Shown: in pieces, positions 53,730 to 63,208 of the stretch
Position numbering within the stretch: position 1 is the first letter of the stretch
Layout: the number at the start of each line of letters is the position of its first letter
DNA from: an uncultured Ruminococcus sp.
GTDB taxonomy: Bacteria; Bacillota; Clostridia; Oscillospirales; Ruminococcaceae
Length of the DNA stretch: 64,000 nucleotides
NCBI GenBank assembly: GCA_946413815.1
Contig: CAMKMD010000006.1
Coordinates: 1-64,000, forward strand
Reading direction: 5' to 3'
Notes under the pieces: generated by a model
Database searches by the model: none
Told to the model about the DNA's origin: nothing
The model's input: the letters and a program-made list of their open reading frames with translations, nothing else
Made by a program: the position numbers and the translations under genes

Positions 53730-55970
53730 TTATAATGTGAGCTGATTGCTGTCGCCAAGCTCCTTTGCAGGCTTTCCGGCTGCCGGAACTGACTTTGCAC
53801 GGTACTTGTCATATCCAGGAGCATCCTCGGGGGTGAGAACCTCTGCTGAGGTAAGGGTATTGTTCTTGCGGAGGTTGATGACCTGAACGCCCTGTGAATC
53901 CCTCGTTGTCTTAGGCAGTATCATGCCGGTATTGAATACAAGGGCATGACCGCCTGAAGTGCGGAGCAGTATATCACAGTCCTCGCTGATGAAAAGTGCA
54001 GCAGTGAGGGGAGATTTCTCTGAATAGGCCTTCTGGAGCTTCTTTCTGTTGGTCTTGGTCTCGTATGCCTTCATGGGCACCTTTGCACACTTTCCGTTCT
54101 CAAAGAAGAAGAGCATATAGCCGCTGTAATCGGTAGTAGGCACCATGGTGCTGAGGCCTTCGCCTTCGTCAAAGCTGAGCTGCGCCGGGATATAATCGCC
54201 CATGACGCTTGCCTTGGTATCGGCAAATGCGCTCGCCCTGGACTTGTATGCCTGCGCCTTGTCTGAGAAGAATATAAGTTCGGTGCGGTTGTTGGACTCA
54301 AATGACTGCATGATGTAGTCTCCTTCCTTGAGCTTCTGTTCGCTGCTCATACGGAGAGACTGGGGAGTTATCTTCTTGAAGTAACCGCTTGCGGATACAA
54401 AGAGATGGACGGGATAATCAGGAGTATCGTCCTCGGCAACTGCCTCCTCCTCGTCTGACTTGTAGTAGAAGAGTGTCTTTCTCGGCTGGGCGTAGTTGGC
54501 GATGACCTCATTGAGCTCACCGATTATGATCTTTCGGATCTTTTTCTTGTCACGGAGTATCTCCTCCATCTCGGCAATGTCCTTGCGGAGCTGATCGACT
54601 TCTTCGATACGGCGTAGGATATACTGCTTATTGATGTTGCGAAGCTTTATCTCAGCTACGAACTCAGCCTGTATCTCGTCGATGCCGAAGCCTATCATAA
54701 GGTTCGGCACTACATCAGCCTCATTCTCGGTCTCGCGGATTATCTTTATCGCCTTGTCGATATCGAGCAGTATCTTGGACAGAGCTTCCAGGAGATGGAG
54801 CTTTTCCTTCTTCTTCTGCAGATCATGGTAGGTACGGCGCTGAACACATTCCTCACGGAAGGCTGTCCATTCGGTGAGTATCTCACGGACGCCCATTACC
54901 TTAGGAGTACCAGCGATAAGTATATTGAAGTTGCAGGGATAGCTGTCCTGTAACGGAGTAAGCCGGTAGAGCTTCTGCATCAGCTTTTCGGGATCTGTAC
55001 CACGTTTAAGGTCTATGGCTATCTTCAGACCGTCGAGGTCGGTCTCGTCACGGATATAGCTGATCTCACGTATCTTTCCTGCCTTGACGAGCTCCACTAT
55101 CTTGTCGATAATGGCTTCGATGGTCGTTGTATATGGTATCTGGGTGATTTCGAGACAGTTTGCAGACTTATCATAGCTGTACTTTGAGCGCACCTTGACA
55201 CTGCCTCTGCCTGTTTCGTATATCTTTGTAAGCTCGGCCTCATCGTAGAGCATATAACCGCCGCCGGGGAAATCAGGTCCCTTGAGCGTGCTGAGGATGT
55301 CATGATCAGGATCCTTCATGAGAGCTATGGTAGTCTCACATACCTCCTGAAGATTGAACGGGCAGACATTGCTCGCCATGGATACAGCGATACCCGTATT
55401 GGAGTTTACAAGTACTGTCGGGAAAGTTGCAGGGAGCAGAGTAGGCTCCTGCATTGTGTTATCGTAGTTGGGAACGAAATCAACAGTCTCCTTGTCTATA
55501 TCACGGAAAAGCTCGCTGCATATCTTCTCCAGTTTGACTTCGGTGTATCGGGGAGCAGCAAAGTGCATACGGCTTGAATACTGCTTTCCGAAGTTTCCCT
55601 TGGAGTCTATGAAGGGGTGGAGAAGTGCTTCATTTCCTCTTGTAAGACGTACAAGAGTCTCATATATAGCCTGGTCTCCATGAGGATTGAGTTTCATGGT
55701 CTCGCCCACTACATTAGCAGACTTAGATCTCTCTTTATCAGGACTGAGCAGTCCCCTCTTGTACATCATATAGAGCAGCTTTCTGTGAGAGGGCTTGAAA
55801 CCGTCTATCTCCGGCAGTGCTCTTGATATGATAACGCTCATGGCGTAGGGCATATAATTGCTTTTGAGTACATCGGAGATCTGCTGATCAACTACACTTC
55901 CCGAGCCTTCGATATATGCTTCGTGTTTGAATACCGGCTTTTTCTTTTCTGTATCTTTCTTTCTTGCCAT
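53730..55970 (-). CDS. parC: Type IIA DNA topoisomerase subunit A (ParC/GyrA-like)
   Basis: A 746-aa DNA breakage-reunion subunit. The catalytic Tyr is in FAAPRYTEVKL (about residue 135), and the GyrA/ParC winged-helix core, TGIAVSMASN and a long coiled-coil tower (about 375-490) follow. The C-terminal 250 residues (after about 500) resemble a beta-pinwheel but without a clear GyrA-box. The quinolone-determining region reads NPHGDQAIYE, where most GyrA/ParC have GDS/TA.YD, so Ser is replaced by Gln and Asp by Glu. With the partner gene upstream it looks like a divergent topo IV-like pair found in Clostridia rather than the main gyrase. Confidence 0.9.
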   Translation of the reverse strand: MARKKDTEKKKPVFKHEAYIEGSGSVVDQQISDVLKSNYMPYAMSVIISRALPEIDGFKPSHRKLLYMMYKRGLLSPDKERSKSANVVGETMKLNPHGDQAIYETLVRLTRGNEALLHPFIDSKGNFGKQYSSRMHFAAPRYTEVKLEKICSELFRDIDKETVDFVPNYDNTMQEPTLLPATFPTVLVNSNTGIAVSMASNVCPFNLQEVCETTIALMKDPDHDILSTLKGPDFPGGGYMLYDEAELTKIYETGRGSVKVRSKYSYDKSANCLEITQIPYTTTIEAIIDKIVELVKAGKIREISYIRDETDLDGLKIAIDLKRGTDPEKLMQKLYRLTPLQDSYPCNFNILIAGTPKVMGVREILTEWTAFREECVQRRTYHDLQKKKEKLHLLEALSKILLDIDKAIKIIRETENEADVVPNLMIGFGIDEIQAEFVAEIKLRNINKQYILRRIEEVDQLRKDIAEMEEILRDKKKIRKIIIGELNEVIANYAQPRKTLFYYKSDEEEAVAEDDTPDYPVHLFVSASGYFKKITPQSLRMSSEQKLKEGDYIMQSFESNNRTELIFFSDKAQAYKSRASAFADTKASVMGDYIPAQLSFDEGEGLSTMVPTTDYSGYMLFFFENGKCAKVPMKAYETKTNRKKLQKAYSEKSPLTAALFISEDCDILLRTSGGHALVFNTGMILPKTTRDSQGVQVINLRKNNTLTSAEVLTPEDAPGYDKYRAKSVPAAGKPAKELGDSNQLTL

Positions 55971-55989
55971 CTTTCTCTCTCCTCTCCTG

Positions 55990-57966
55990 TCAGCTTATAT
56001 CTGCAAGGTCAAGATAATCTGCGCCGTACTCGGATATATAATCCTTTCTGCCCTGCAGGTCATCGCCGAGAAGCATCTCGAATATCTCTGCGGATTCTGT
56101 GATATCTTCAACAGTGACCTTGATAAGACGGCGGGTATCGGGATTCATGGTAGTCAGCGACATCATATCCGGCTCGTTCTCACCAAGACCTTTCGAGCGC
56201 TGGATAGTGTGTTTCTTGTCGCCGATGATATCAAGTATCCTCTGCTTCTCCTGCTCAGTATAAGCAAAGTAGGTCTTCTCCTTTGTGTTGATCTCAAAGA
56301 GCGGCGATTCTGCAATATACACGTAGCCTTCCTCGATGAGAGTAGGAGTCAGGCGGTAGAGCATGGTAAGGATGAGAGTTCTGATCTGGAAACCGTCAAC
56401 ATCGGCATCGGTACAGATAACTATCTTGCTCCAGCGGAAGTTGTTGATATTGAAGGTGGAAAGCTCCTTGTTAGCCTTCGTGCTTACCTCTACGCCGCAT
56501 CCGAGCACCTTGATCAGATCAGTTATGATCTCGCTCTTGAAGATCTTGGAGTAGTCGGCTTTGAGGCAGTTGAGTATCTTTCCTCTTACGGGGATAACTG
56601 CCTGGAACTCCGCATTGCGTGCGAGTTTTACAGAACCGAGGGCTGAATCACCCTCCACTATATATATCTCACGGCGGCTTACGTCCTTGGTACGGCAGTC
56701 TACGAACTTCTCCACCATATTGGCAAGGTCGATGGTGCCGGTGAGCTTTTTCTTGACGTTGAGACGGACTCTCTCGGCGTTCTCACGGCTGCGCTTGTTG
56801 ATGAGCACCTGCTCTGCTATCTTCTGGGCTTCATCCGGATTCTCGATGAAGTATACCTCAAGCTGATGGCGGAGGAACTCTGTCATAGCCTCACGTATAA
56901 ACTTGTTGGTTATGGCCTTCTTTGTCTGGTTGGCGTAGGAGGTCTGAGTCGAGAAGGATGAAGACACAAGCACAAGACATTCTTCAACATCGGTGTAGGA
57001 TATCTTGCTCTCGTTCTTCTGATAGCCGTTAATTGACTTGATATAGCTGTCTATCTGAGCCTGAAAGGCACGCTTGACAGCCTCTGCCGGTGAACCGCCG
57101 TGCTCGAGATAGCTGGAGTTATGATAATACTCTGTCAGCTTGACCTTGTTTGAGAATACAAGAGACACATCAAGCTTTACCTTGTACTCCGGCTTATCCT
57201 CACGGTCACGGCCTTTCTTCTCGGCTGTCCAGTGCTGTATGGAGGTGAGGGTCTGGTCACCTGCAAGCTCCTGTACGTATTCGGTTATACCGTTCTCGTA
57301 GAGGAATTCCTGCTCGTTGAATGTGCCTGCCACGTTCTCAGAACGGAACACAAAGAGAAGTCCCGGGTTTACCACGGCCTGACGCTTCAGGATATCACAG
57401 AAATACTCGTCGGATACTGCAATGTCAGTAAATACATCAAGGTCCGGGCGCCAGCGTGTCTTTGTACCGGTCTGACGACGCTTGCAGGGCTCTTTTTTCA
57501 GTCCGCCCACATTGTTTCCCTTTTCAAAGCTGAGATTGTACTTGAATCCGTCACGTACTACCTCTACATTCATGAATTCGGAAGAATACTGCGTAGCGCA
57601 GAGACCGAGGCCGTTAAGGCCGAGAGAGTACTCATAATCCGAAGAGCTGTCATACTTTCCTCCGGCATAGAGCTCACAATAGACAAGCTCCCAGTTATAA
57701 CGCTTCTCGTTGTTGTTATAGTCCACGGGGCAGCCTCGTCCGAAGTCCTCGACCTCGATATCGTGATTACGGTAATGTGTGACTATTATCTTGCTGCCAA
57801 ATCCCTCTCTTGCCTCGTCGATTGAGTTGGAGATGACCTCAAAGATAGAATGCTCACAGCCATCAAGGCCGTCTGAACCGAATATTACAGCGGGGCGTTT
57901 CCTTACACGGTCGGCACCCTTGAGCATGGATATACTGTCGTTATCGTATTCCTTTTTCCTTGCCAT
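55990..57966 (-). CDS. parE: Type IIA DNA topoisomerase subunit B (ParE/GyrB-like)
   Basis: A 658-aa ATPase subunit. The GHKL domain shows RKRPAVIFGSDG, NSIDEA, DFGRGCPV and LYAGGKY; where GyrB has GGLHGVG this protein has LGLNGLG. The TOPRIM domain shows VEGDSALGSVKLARN in place of EGDSAGGS, with DADVDGFQIRTL later. All catalytic Glu/Asp positions remain, so it is probably active but divergent. It is 19 nt before the subunit A gene. The ATG at 57966 is preceded by a distant GGAGAG with a small hairpin between. Confidence 0.9.
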   Translation of the reverse strand: MARKKEYDNDSISMLKGADRVRKRPAVIFGSDGLDGCEHSIFEVISNSIDEAREGFGSKIIVTHYRNHDIEVEDFGRGCPVDYNNNEKRYNWELVYCELYAGGKYDSSSDYEYSLGLNGLGLCATQYSSEFMNVEVVRDGFKYNLSFEKGNNVGGLKKEPCKRRQTGTKTRWRPDLDVFTDIAVSDEYFCDILKRQAVVNPGLLFVFRSENVAGTFNEQEFLYENGITEYVQELAGDQTLTSIQHWTAEKKGRDREDKPEYKVKLDVSLVFSNKVKLTEYYHNSSYLEHGGSPAEAVKRAFQAQIDSYIKSINGYQKNESKISYTDVEECLVLVSSSFSTQTSYANQTKKAITNKFIREAMTEFLRHQLEVYFIENPDEAQKIAEQVLINKRSRENAERVRLNVKKKLTGTIDLANMVEKFVDCRTKDVSRREIYIVEGDSALGSVKLARNAEFQAVIPVRGKILNCLKADYSKIFKSEIITDLIKVLGCGVEVSTKANKELSTFNINNFRWSKIVICTDADVDGFQIRTLILTMLYRLTPTLIEEGYVYIAESPLFEINTKEKTYFAYTEQEKQRILDIIGDKKHTIQRSKGLGENEPDMMSLTTMNPDTRRLIKVTVEDITESAEIFEMLLGDDLQGRKDYISEYGADYLDLADIS

Positions 57967-57974
57967 ATCATCAT

Positions 57975-57988
57975 GCCGCTAATGCGGC
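57975..57988 (-). promoter_or_regulatory. Small hairpin between ribosome site and start of the topoisomerase B gene
   Basis: GCCGC-ATTA-GCGGC lies between GGAGAG (57993-57988) and the ATG at 57966. Folding the 14-nt hairpin would bring the otherwise distant ribosome site closer to the start codon. Confidence 0.5.
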
Positions 57989-58026
57989 TCTCCTTTCGTA
58001 TATTGATAAAACGAACATTCTTTTAT

Positions 58027-58055
58027 ATTGTATCACAGTCCGCCCAAAAATGCAA
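58027..58055 (-). promoter_or_regulatory. Promoter of the topoisomerase operon
   Basis: TTGCAT (58055-58050), 17-bp spacer, TACAAT (58032-58027), about 60 nt upstream of the ATG. Confidence 0.7.
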
Positions 58056-58085
58056 GCCCTGAAACGGCGGTTTTTCAGTATTTCA

Positions 58086-58119
58086 CAAAAAAAGAGCACA
58101 AACGTTCTGTTTGTGCTCT
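58086..58119 (-). terminator. Terminator of the CobW-type gene
   Basis: AGAGCACAAAC and GTTTGTGCTCT form an 11-bp stem with a 5-nt loop, followed by TTTTTTTG on the minus strand, just after the stop at 58131. Confidence 0.92.
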
Positions 58120-58130
58120 GATGTATAGTG

Positions 58131-59090
58131 TCATATAAATACATAATCGGGCGAGCCGTTAAGAGGTCTGATGTGTCTGTCTACTGCCTCTGCGCTGACA
58201 TGGTCACCTATAACAATGAGTACAGCCTGTCCGTCTGATACCGGGAGTAGCTCGCATTCCCCCGGAGTTGCATTTATTTTCAGCCAGCCGTTTTCCACGG
58301 GAAGAGCACCTTTGATACGATAAACCCTGCCGCACTCCGGGTCCGAGAAAACTGATCCGATCAGGGGCTGTATACTTTCCTCCGGAACAGAAAGGCGCAT
58401 AAAATAGTGTACTCCGCTCAGCAGCTCGTCAGGAGAGTACTTCTTTACGTAGGATGAAAGTTTGTATCCGGCTGACATCAGTCCTTCGTAATCGTCAGCT
58501 GTAAGTGTCTTCCATTCCTTTGCCAGCATATCGTCTGAGGCGAAGCGGCGTGTACAGCCGATGCTTTCAAGAGCGGAATTCAGACGGTCTATAGCCTCCT
58601 CAACCTCCCCTGCACTGCCTGCGGACTTACTGAGTATGAGCCGGCCGCAGCAGGCTGCCTCAGATGCAAAGAGGTATTCCATCTGGTCTGTGTGCTGCTC
58701 TGAACCTGCTTCTATCACTGTCAGGATGCTGCCCGTCTCAAACCAGCGGTCAAGGGGCTCGTCACGGATTACGTCGAAGAATTCGTCCATATCAAAGATA
58801 CCGGAGGGCTCTATTATGACACGGTCAAAATGCTGCATTCCAAGAGCGATGAGCTGTGTACGGAAACGGCGTCTGTGGCAGTGCTGGTCGCAGCCGCCGG
58901 AGACCATCTCCAGCTGGCAGTTTTCGCCTTTCAGCTCCTGAAGCAGCAGCATATCCACATTGACTGCCCCGAGGTCATTTACAAGCACTGCGATGCGAAG
59001 TCCCTTAGATATAAGGTATCTGGCATATCCAAACAGAAAAGTTGTCTTTCCGGAGCCAAGAAGCCCGGTAATCAGATCTACCTTAGTCAT
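58131..59090 (-). CDS. CobW/COG0523-type G3E GTPase
   Basis: A G3E-family P-loop GTPase, the group of metal-chaperone GTPases. The start is ATG 59090 (MTKVDLITGLLG), with GGAGG 9-10 nt upstream, giving 319 aa. Walker A is GLLGSGKTT, a Walker B-like stretch is RVIIEPSGIFDMDEF, and the base-specificity region is LILSKSAG. Members usually carry a CxCC metal site near residue 65; here the same place reads GGCDQHCHRRR, so the metal site is altered. A distinct C-terminal domain (about 220-319) follows. It is 37 nt after the penicillin-binding protein gene. Metal target is unknown. Confidence 0.85.
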   Translation of the reverse strand: MTKVDLITGLLGSGKTTFLFGYARYLISKGLRIAVLVNDLGAVNVDMLLLQELKGENCQLEMVSGGCDQHCHRRRFRTQLIALGMQHFDRVIIEPSGIFDMDEFFDVIRDEPLDRWFETGSILTVIEAGSEQHTDQMEYLFASEAACCGRLILSKSAGSAGEVEEAIDRLNSALESIGCTRRFASDDMLAKEWKTLTADDYEGLMSAGYKLSSYVKKYSPDELLSGVHYFMRLSVPEESIQPLIGSVFSDPECGRVYRIKGALPVENGWLKINATPGECELLPVSDGQAVLIVIGDHVSAEAVDRHIRPLNGSPDYVFI

Positions 59091-59127
59091 ATATGTTCTC
59101 CTCCTTTTCCATGTTATTCTACCACGA

Positions 59128-60744
59128 TTATTGCTTTGTGTCAACCTGAGACAGCTTTTTCAGCCCCTTTGTTATATCACGGAACACAGGTGCAGCTGAT
59201 TCATTGCCGTATCCGCCGTCCTCTGCAAGTATGGTTATCGCATATTCCGGAGAATCAGCAGGATAAAAGCCCGTTATCCATCCGTGACATAATTCCTCGC
59301 CGTTTTCATCGTATCTGCCTGTCTGTGCTGTAGATGTCTTTGCACCTGAGCGGATGCCTCTTGCGTAGGCATTTGAACTCTTGTTTTCCCTCACCGCCGA
59401 CACCATCATTTTTTTCAGATCTTCGGCAGTGTACCTGTCGATAACACGGATGCCGGGGAGCCGCTTTTCGTTTGTTACCGTCCTGCCGTCAGCTGTAAGT
59501 CCTTTCACCAGTGTCAGCTGATGCACTACTCCTCCGCCGGCTATAGCTGCTGTCAGCTGGTTTATCTGTATAGGTGTTGCTGTAAGCCTCCCCTGTCCGA
59601 AAGAGAAATTTGCAAGCTCAGCTGGTATGAGAAGCTCCTCCGCAGTGGGAAGGACACCTGCCGAGGAGGTCATGCCTGCGCAGAGCATATTCTCCCTGCC
59701 GAAGCCGAAATCAGAGGCAAGCTGCCGGAAGCGATGAACGTCAAGGTGGCTGCTGAGGTCTATAAAGTAGGTGTTACAGGAGTTCACAAGGGCATCCGTC
59801 ATAGTCTGCAAGCCGTGACCGTCGTATTTGTGACAGTTGAAGAGCTGCCCGCAGATATTCTTGCTGCCGGTGCATTCGTATACGCCATTATCCCAGCCCT
59901 CCTGTATCCCCTCGCAGGCTGTGACAAGCTTGAAGACTGAGCCTACACTATAGGAATAGAGTGCTCTGTTTATAAGAGGGAGGTCCTTGTTTTCAAGCGC
60001 CGCTCCTATATCATCACGGCTGTACTGCGGAAGACTGACAAGAGCGAGTATCTCGCCGGTCCCCACCTCTGAGACTATTATCGCACCCTTTCTGATATCC
60101 TTGCCGCAATCCTCACAGAGAGACTGTATACGGCTGTCAATGGTCAGAACTACGCCTGTATCCTGTCTTCGGCTGCGTATAACCGTCTTTCCCCTGCCCA
60201 TCATCACTCTTCCGGAGCCGTCAACGGCATAGGTTACGCTGTTCTCTGAGCCGTTTCCGCGCAGTAAGGCGTCGTAGGCATACTCTATACCGCTTACTCC
60301 TGTACCCTCAGATGTGTAGCCGATGATATGCTGTGCAAGCTGCTCTCCGCTGTACCGCACGGGTATGGTAAAAACTGTTATACCTTCTGTCTCCGTTGTA
60401 TCCTTCCGACACTCATAGGCGAATGGTCTTCCCTTTTCGCAGCTGCTCAGAAAGGCTTCCCGGTCAAGTGCTGTGGTCGCTGCTTCCTCGCAGTCGATGG
60501 CTGACGGCACGGCTACGGCTATATACTTTTCTTCCCTGTTGACAAGCGGCTGCATATCCCTGTCATATATCGTCCCCTGACACTCTCCGGCTGAGACCGT
60601 AAGGTCAGAGCGCTGTGCTTCCACCTGTACGGCCTCCTCAGGCATATCAGATGCGAGGCGATAATAATTGGCGGTTGTTAGGACAAAGGAAAGATAGAAA
60701 CACACAGTCAGGAATATGATACGATTTTCTCCGAATTTACACAT
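59128..60744 (-). CDS. Class B penicillin-binding protein (PBP2/FtsI-type transpeptidase)
   Basis: D,D-transpeptidase of cell-wall cross-linking. The ATG at 60744 (MCKFGENRII) has GGAGG 8 nt upstream; the ORF-track start is a GTG 9 nt earlier. Of 538 aa, residues 8-27 are a membrane anchor, about 50-190 a pedestal domain, and 210-520 the transpeptidase with SxxK as YSVGSVFK, SxN as NSCNTY and the third motif as AKTSTAQTG (KTG replaced by KTS). It is shorter than most PBP2/FtsI and lacks PASTA domains. It is close to the elongation- or sporulation-linked PBPs of Clostridia, but which is uncertain. Confidence 0.9.
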   Translation of the reverse strand: MCKFGENRIIFLTVCFYLSFVLTTANYYRLASDMPEEAVQVEAQRSDLTVSAGECQGTIYDRDMQPLVNREEKYIAVAVPSAIDCEEAATTALDREAFLSSCEKGRPFAYECRKDTTETEGITVFTIPVRYSGEQLAQHIIGYTSEGTGVSGIEYAYDALLRGNGSENSVTYAVDGSGRVMMGRGKTVIRSRRQDTGVVLTIDSRIQSLCEDCGKDIRKGAIIVSEVGTGEILALVSLPQYSRDDIGAALENKDLPLINRALYSYSVGSVFKLVTACEGIQEGWDNGVYECTGSKNICGQLFNCHKYDGHGLQTMTDALVNSCNTYFIDLSSHLDVHRFRQLASDFGFGRENMLCAGMTSSAGVLPTAEELLIPAELANFSFGQGRLTATPIQINQLTAAIAGGGVVHQLTLVKGLTADGRTVTNEKRLPGIRVIDRYTAEDLKKMMVSAVRENKSSNAYARGIRSGAKTSTAQTGRYDENGEELCHGWITGFYPADSPEYAITILAEDGGYGNESAAPVFRDITKGLKKLSQVDTKQ

Positions 60745-60750
60745 AAAAAA

Positions 60751-60778
60751 CACCTCCGTACCAGTATTGGCGGAGGTG
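60751..60778 (-). terminator. Hairpin after dtd that also holds the PBP ribosome site
   Basis: CACCTCCG and CGGAGGTG form an 8-bp stem with a 12-nt loop, followed by TTTTTTATG on the minus strand. It looks like an intrinsic terminator for dtd. Its 3' arm contains the GGAGG used by the PBP start at 60744, so the same fold would hide that ribosome site. Confidence 0.8.
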
Positions 60779-60785
60779 CTGTGGA

Positions 60786-61220
60786 TTATTCAAGTATAAC
60801 GGTGAAAGGACCGTCATTCAGAAGCTCAACCTTCATATCTGCACCGAAAATACCTGTCTCGGTATGCTTTCCCTTGCTGCGGCAGTACTCTACGAAGTAG
60901 TTGTACAAGGCCTCGGCACGGTCGGGTTTAGCTGCCTGTATGAAGTTCGGGCGGTTGCCTTTGCGGCAGTCGGCGTAAAGTGTGAACTGTGAGACAACAA
61001 GGAGGTCTCCGCCAACATCGGTAAGAGAAAGATTAATCTTGTCGTTCTCGTCCGAAAAGATACGGAGATTTATCATCTTGTCTGCAAGCCGGCGGCATTC
61101 GGCTTCCGTGTCTTCCGCTCCTATACCGAGCAGGACAAGATAACCCTTGCCTATGCTTCCACAGACCTTGCCGTCCACGGTGACAGAAGCTGATGCCACT
61201 CTCTGCAATACTATCCTCAT
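60786..61220 (-). CDS. dtd: D-aminoacyl-tRNA deacylase
   Basis: Removes D-amino acids mischarged on tRNA. The 144-aa protein shows [17 protein letters not shown] at the start, [19 protein letters not shown] in the middle and [10 protein letters not shown] at the end (a variant of the usual NDGPVT). These form the chirality-checking site at the dimer interface. It starts 1 nt after the GH42 stop, so they are in one operon. Confidence 0.96.
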   Translation of the reverse strand: MRIVLQRVASASVTVDGKVCGSIGKGYLVLLGIGAEDTEAECRRLADKMINLRIFSDENDKINLSLTDVGGDLLVVSQFTLYADCRKGNRPNFIQAAKPDRAEALYNYFVEYCRSKGKHTETGIFGADMKVELLNDGPFTVILE

Positions 61221-61221
61221 C

Positions 61222-63192
61222 TTACTTCCTCACTATATCAGTCTCGAAGGGGGCAAGCTCGAGATGATCCTTTCCTGTTGCGCTTATCAGGCTGTACATT
61301 GACTTCGGAAGGGATATCTCCGCAGGCTCCTCGGAATTGTTGAAGAAGAAGATAAACTCCTCCTTGCCGTTGGTGCGGGTCGTTACCTCAACTCCTGCGG
61401 GAAGTCCTTTCAGCTTGGGTATCTTGGTCTGTGTCATAAGATTCGATGCAAAGCCGTCATAGAATTCCTGACTGCTGACTGTGCCGACGTAATAGGTAAC
61501 ACCGGAGCAGTACCGGTTCATTGTCACTGCCGGACATCCCTTGTAGAAGCTGTCTGTATACTCGGAATAAGCTCTTGCGGTCGTTGGCTGCAGGATATCA
61601 CACCACTCACGGCAGGGGTACTCGCTTCCGGAGAAATCACGCATGGTGCGTTTCTTATCACCTATCGGGTCGTACTCAGATATCTCCGCGCCCACAAGCT
61701 CCTTGAATACGGTCGGAAGATCATCCATGATACAGTTGTTATGCTCGTCTTTTACTCCGGTGCGGCAGGTCAGAACGAGAGTACCGCCGTTGATAACGAA
61801 GCGGTAGAGATTCTCCGTAACTGAACGCTTATTGACAAAGAGAGAGGGAGCTACAACCAGCTTGTACTTTGAAAGATCGGTCGCCGGAGATACTATATCT
61901 ATGTTGGCACCGTACTTTGAAAAAGCATAGTGGAAACGGCGAAGCTGCTCCATATAGCTGAAACCGGCAGTCTGGGGCTGTATATCAAGGGCATAGGCTG
62001 TCTCCGGCGAATACAGCAGCGCTATATCCGATACTATCTCGGTATGCTCCAGCATATTCAGCCGTCCTGCCACGCGGCAGAGGTCGGAGAACTCTGTAAA
62101 ACGGCGGTTCGGCTTTCCGCTGTGGTCAAGTATACCGTGCCAGAACATCTCTGCTCCGGTCAGGGCTGTCCTCCAGCGGAAGTGTATCACCGCATCGGCT
62201 CCGTGTGCAAAGGCCTGTAACGAGTAGCCTTTAAGCTGACCGGGCTGCGGTGCACAGGACATGGGACTCCAGCTGCCCGTAGGACCGCTGAGCTGCTCCA
62301 TTACCCAGAATTTCTGCTCGCGCACGCCTCTCATCAGATCAAGATAGAAAGCATGAGAGTAGGGCTTTTCCTTATCCTCGGGCAGTCTGAGCGGAGGATA
62401 ATTGTCGTAGGAAACAAAGTCAAGCTCGCCGAATAGTCTGTAAAAATCGGGAGTATTGCTGCTGAAGCAGGTGTTGGTCGTCAGCACCGCCTTCGGACAC
62501 TCCCTGCGTATGGTTATGGCTATTTCCTTTACAAAGCTGATGATGCTGTCATTGCAGAAGCGGTACCATTCAAGGCAGAGAGCAGGGTTCTGCCATGCCT
62601 TCGGGTATGCTGTCGGAGGCTGTATCTGTGAAGCGTTGTTATACTCTCCGCTCCATACTACATTTCCGAAAGCCTTGTTTATCATTTCCACGTCTGCATA
62701 CTTGTCAAGCAGCCATGCACGGAACTTTTCACGGCAGGCAGGACAGGTGCATGAATATGCTTCAAGCTCGTTGTCGATCTGCCATGCAACTATTGATCTG
62801 TTGGCATTGTAACGCCGCACGATCTGCGTTGTTATACGGCGTGCGTGCTGTATAAACACCGGTGAATTTATACAGCGGTGACCGCGGACACCTGTCTGTA
62901 AGGGCTTTCCGTCCTCACCGACACGTACAATATCGGGGTAGGATTCATACAGCCACAGCGGCGGGCAGTTGGTGGGGATACCCATTATTATGCCAAGTCC
63001 GGCAGAAGCACAGAGCTTCATGATCTCGTCGAGCCATTCAAAATCGTATTCACCCTCCCGGGGTTCGAGCCTCGACCATGAGAATTCACCGAGCCTTACT
63101 ACCTTAACGCCGGTCTGCGCCATTGTGATTATGTCATGCTCCCAGAGAGTCCGGTCGCACTGTTCCGGGTAGTAGTCAACGCCTATGATCAT
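61222..63192 (-). CDS. GH42 beta-galactosidase
   Basis: Intracellular glycoside hydrolase of family 42 that cuts beta-galactosides. The 656-aa protein begins [10 protein letters not shown]. The acid/base Glu is in WQIDNE (about residue 142) and the nucleophile in FWVMEQLSG (about 299). The zinc-binding cysteines of many GH42 enzymes are visible near 107, 148, 150 and 153 (CTCPAC). A trimerisation domain (about 385-590) and a small C-terminal beta domain follow. No signal peptide. GGAGGTG lies 5-6 nt before the ATG. It is 16 nt after the phosphatase gene. Confidence 0.95.
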   Translation of the reverse strand: MIIGVDYYPEQCDRTLWEHDIITMAQTGVKVVRLGEFSWSRLEPREGEYDFEWLDEIMKLCASAGLGIIMGIPTNCPPLWLYESYPDIVRVGEDGKPLQTGVRGHRCINSPVFIQHARRITTQIVRRYNANRSIVAWQIDNELEAYSCTCPACREKFRAWLLDKYADVEMINKAFGNVVWSGEYNNASQIQPPTAYPKAWQNPALCLEWYRFCNDSIISFVKEIAITIRRECPKAVLTTNTCFSSNTPDFYRLFGELDFVSYDNYPPLRLPEDKEKPYSHAFYLDLMRGVREQKFWVMEQLSGPTGSWSPMSCAPQPGQLKGYSLQAFAHGADAVIHFRWRTALTGAEMFWHGILDHSGKPNRRFTEFSDLCRVAGRLNMLEHTEIVSDIALLYSPETAYALDIQPQTAGFSYMEQLRRFHYAFSKYGANIDIVSPATDLSKYKLVVAPSLFVNKRSVTENLYRFVINGGTLVLTCRTGVKDEHNNCIMDDLPTVFKELVGAEISEYDPIGDKKRTMRDFSGSEYPCREWCDILQPTTARAYSEYTDSFYKGCPAVTMNRYCSGVTYYVGTVSSQEFYDGFASNLMTQTKIPKLKGLPAGVEVTTRTNGKEEFIFFFNNSEEPAEISLPKSMYSLISATGKDHLELAPFETDIVRK

Positions 63193-63208
63193 ATTGCACC
63201 TCCGGTAA

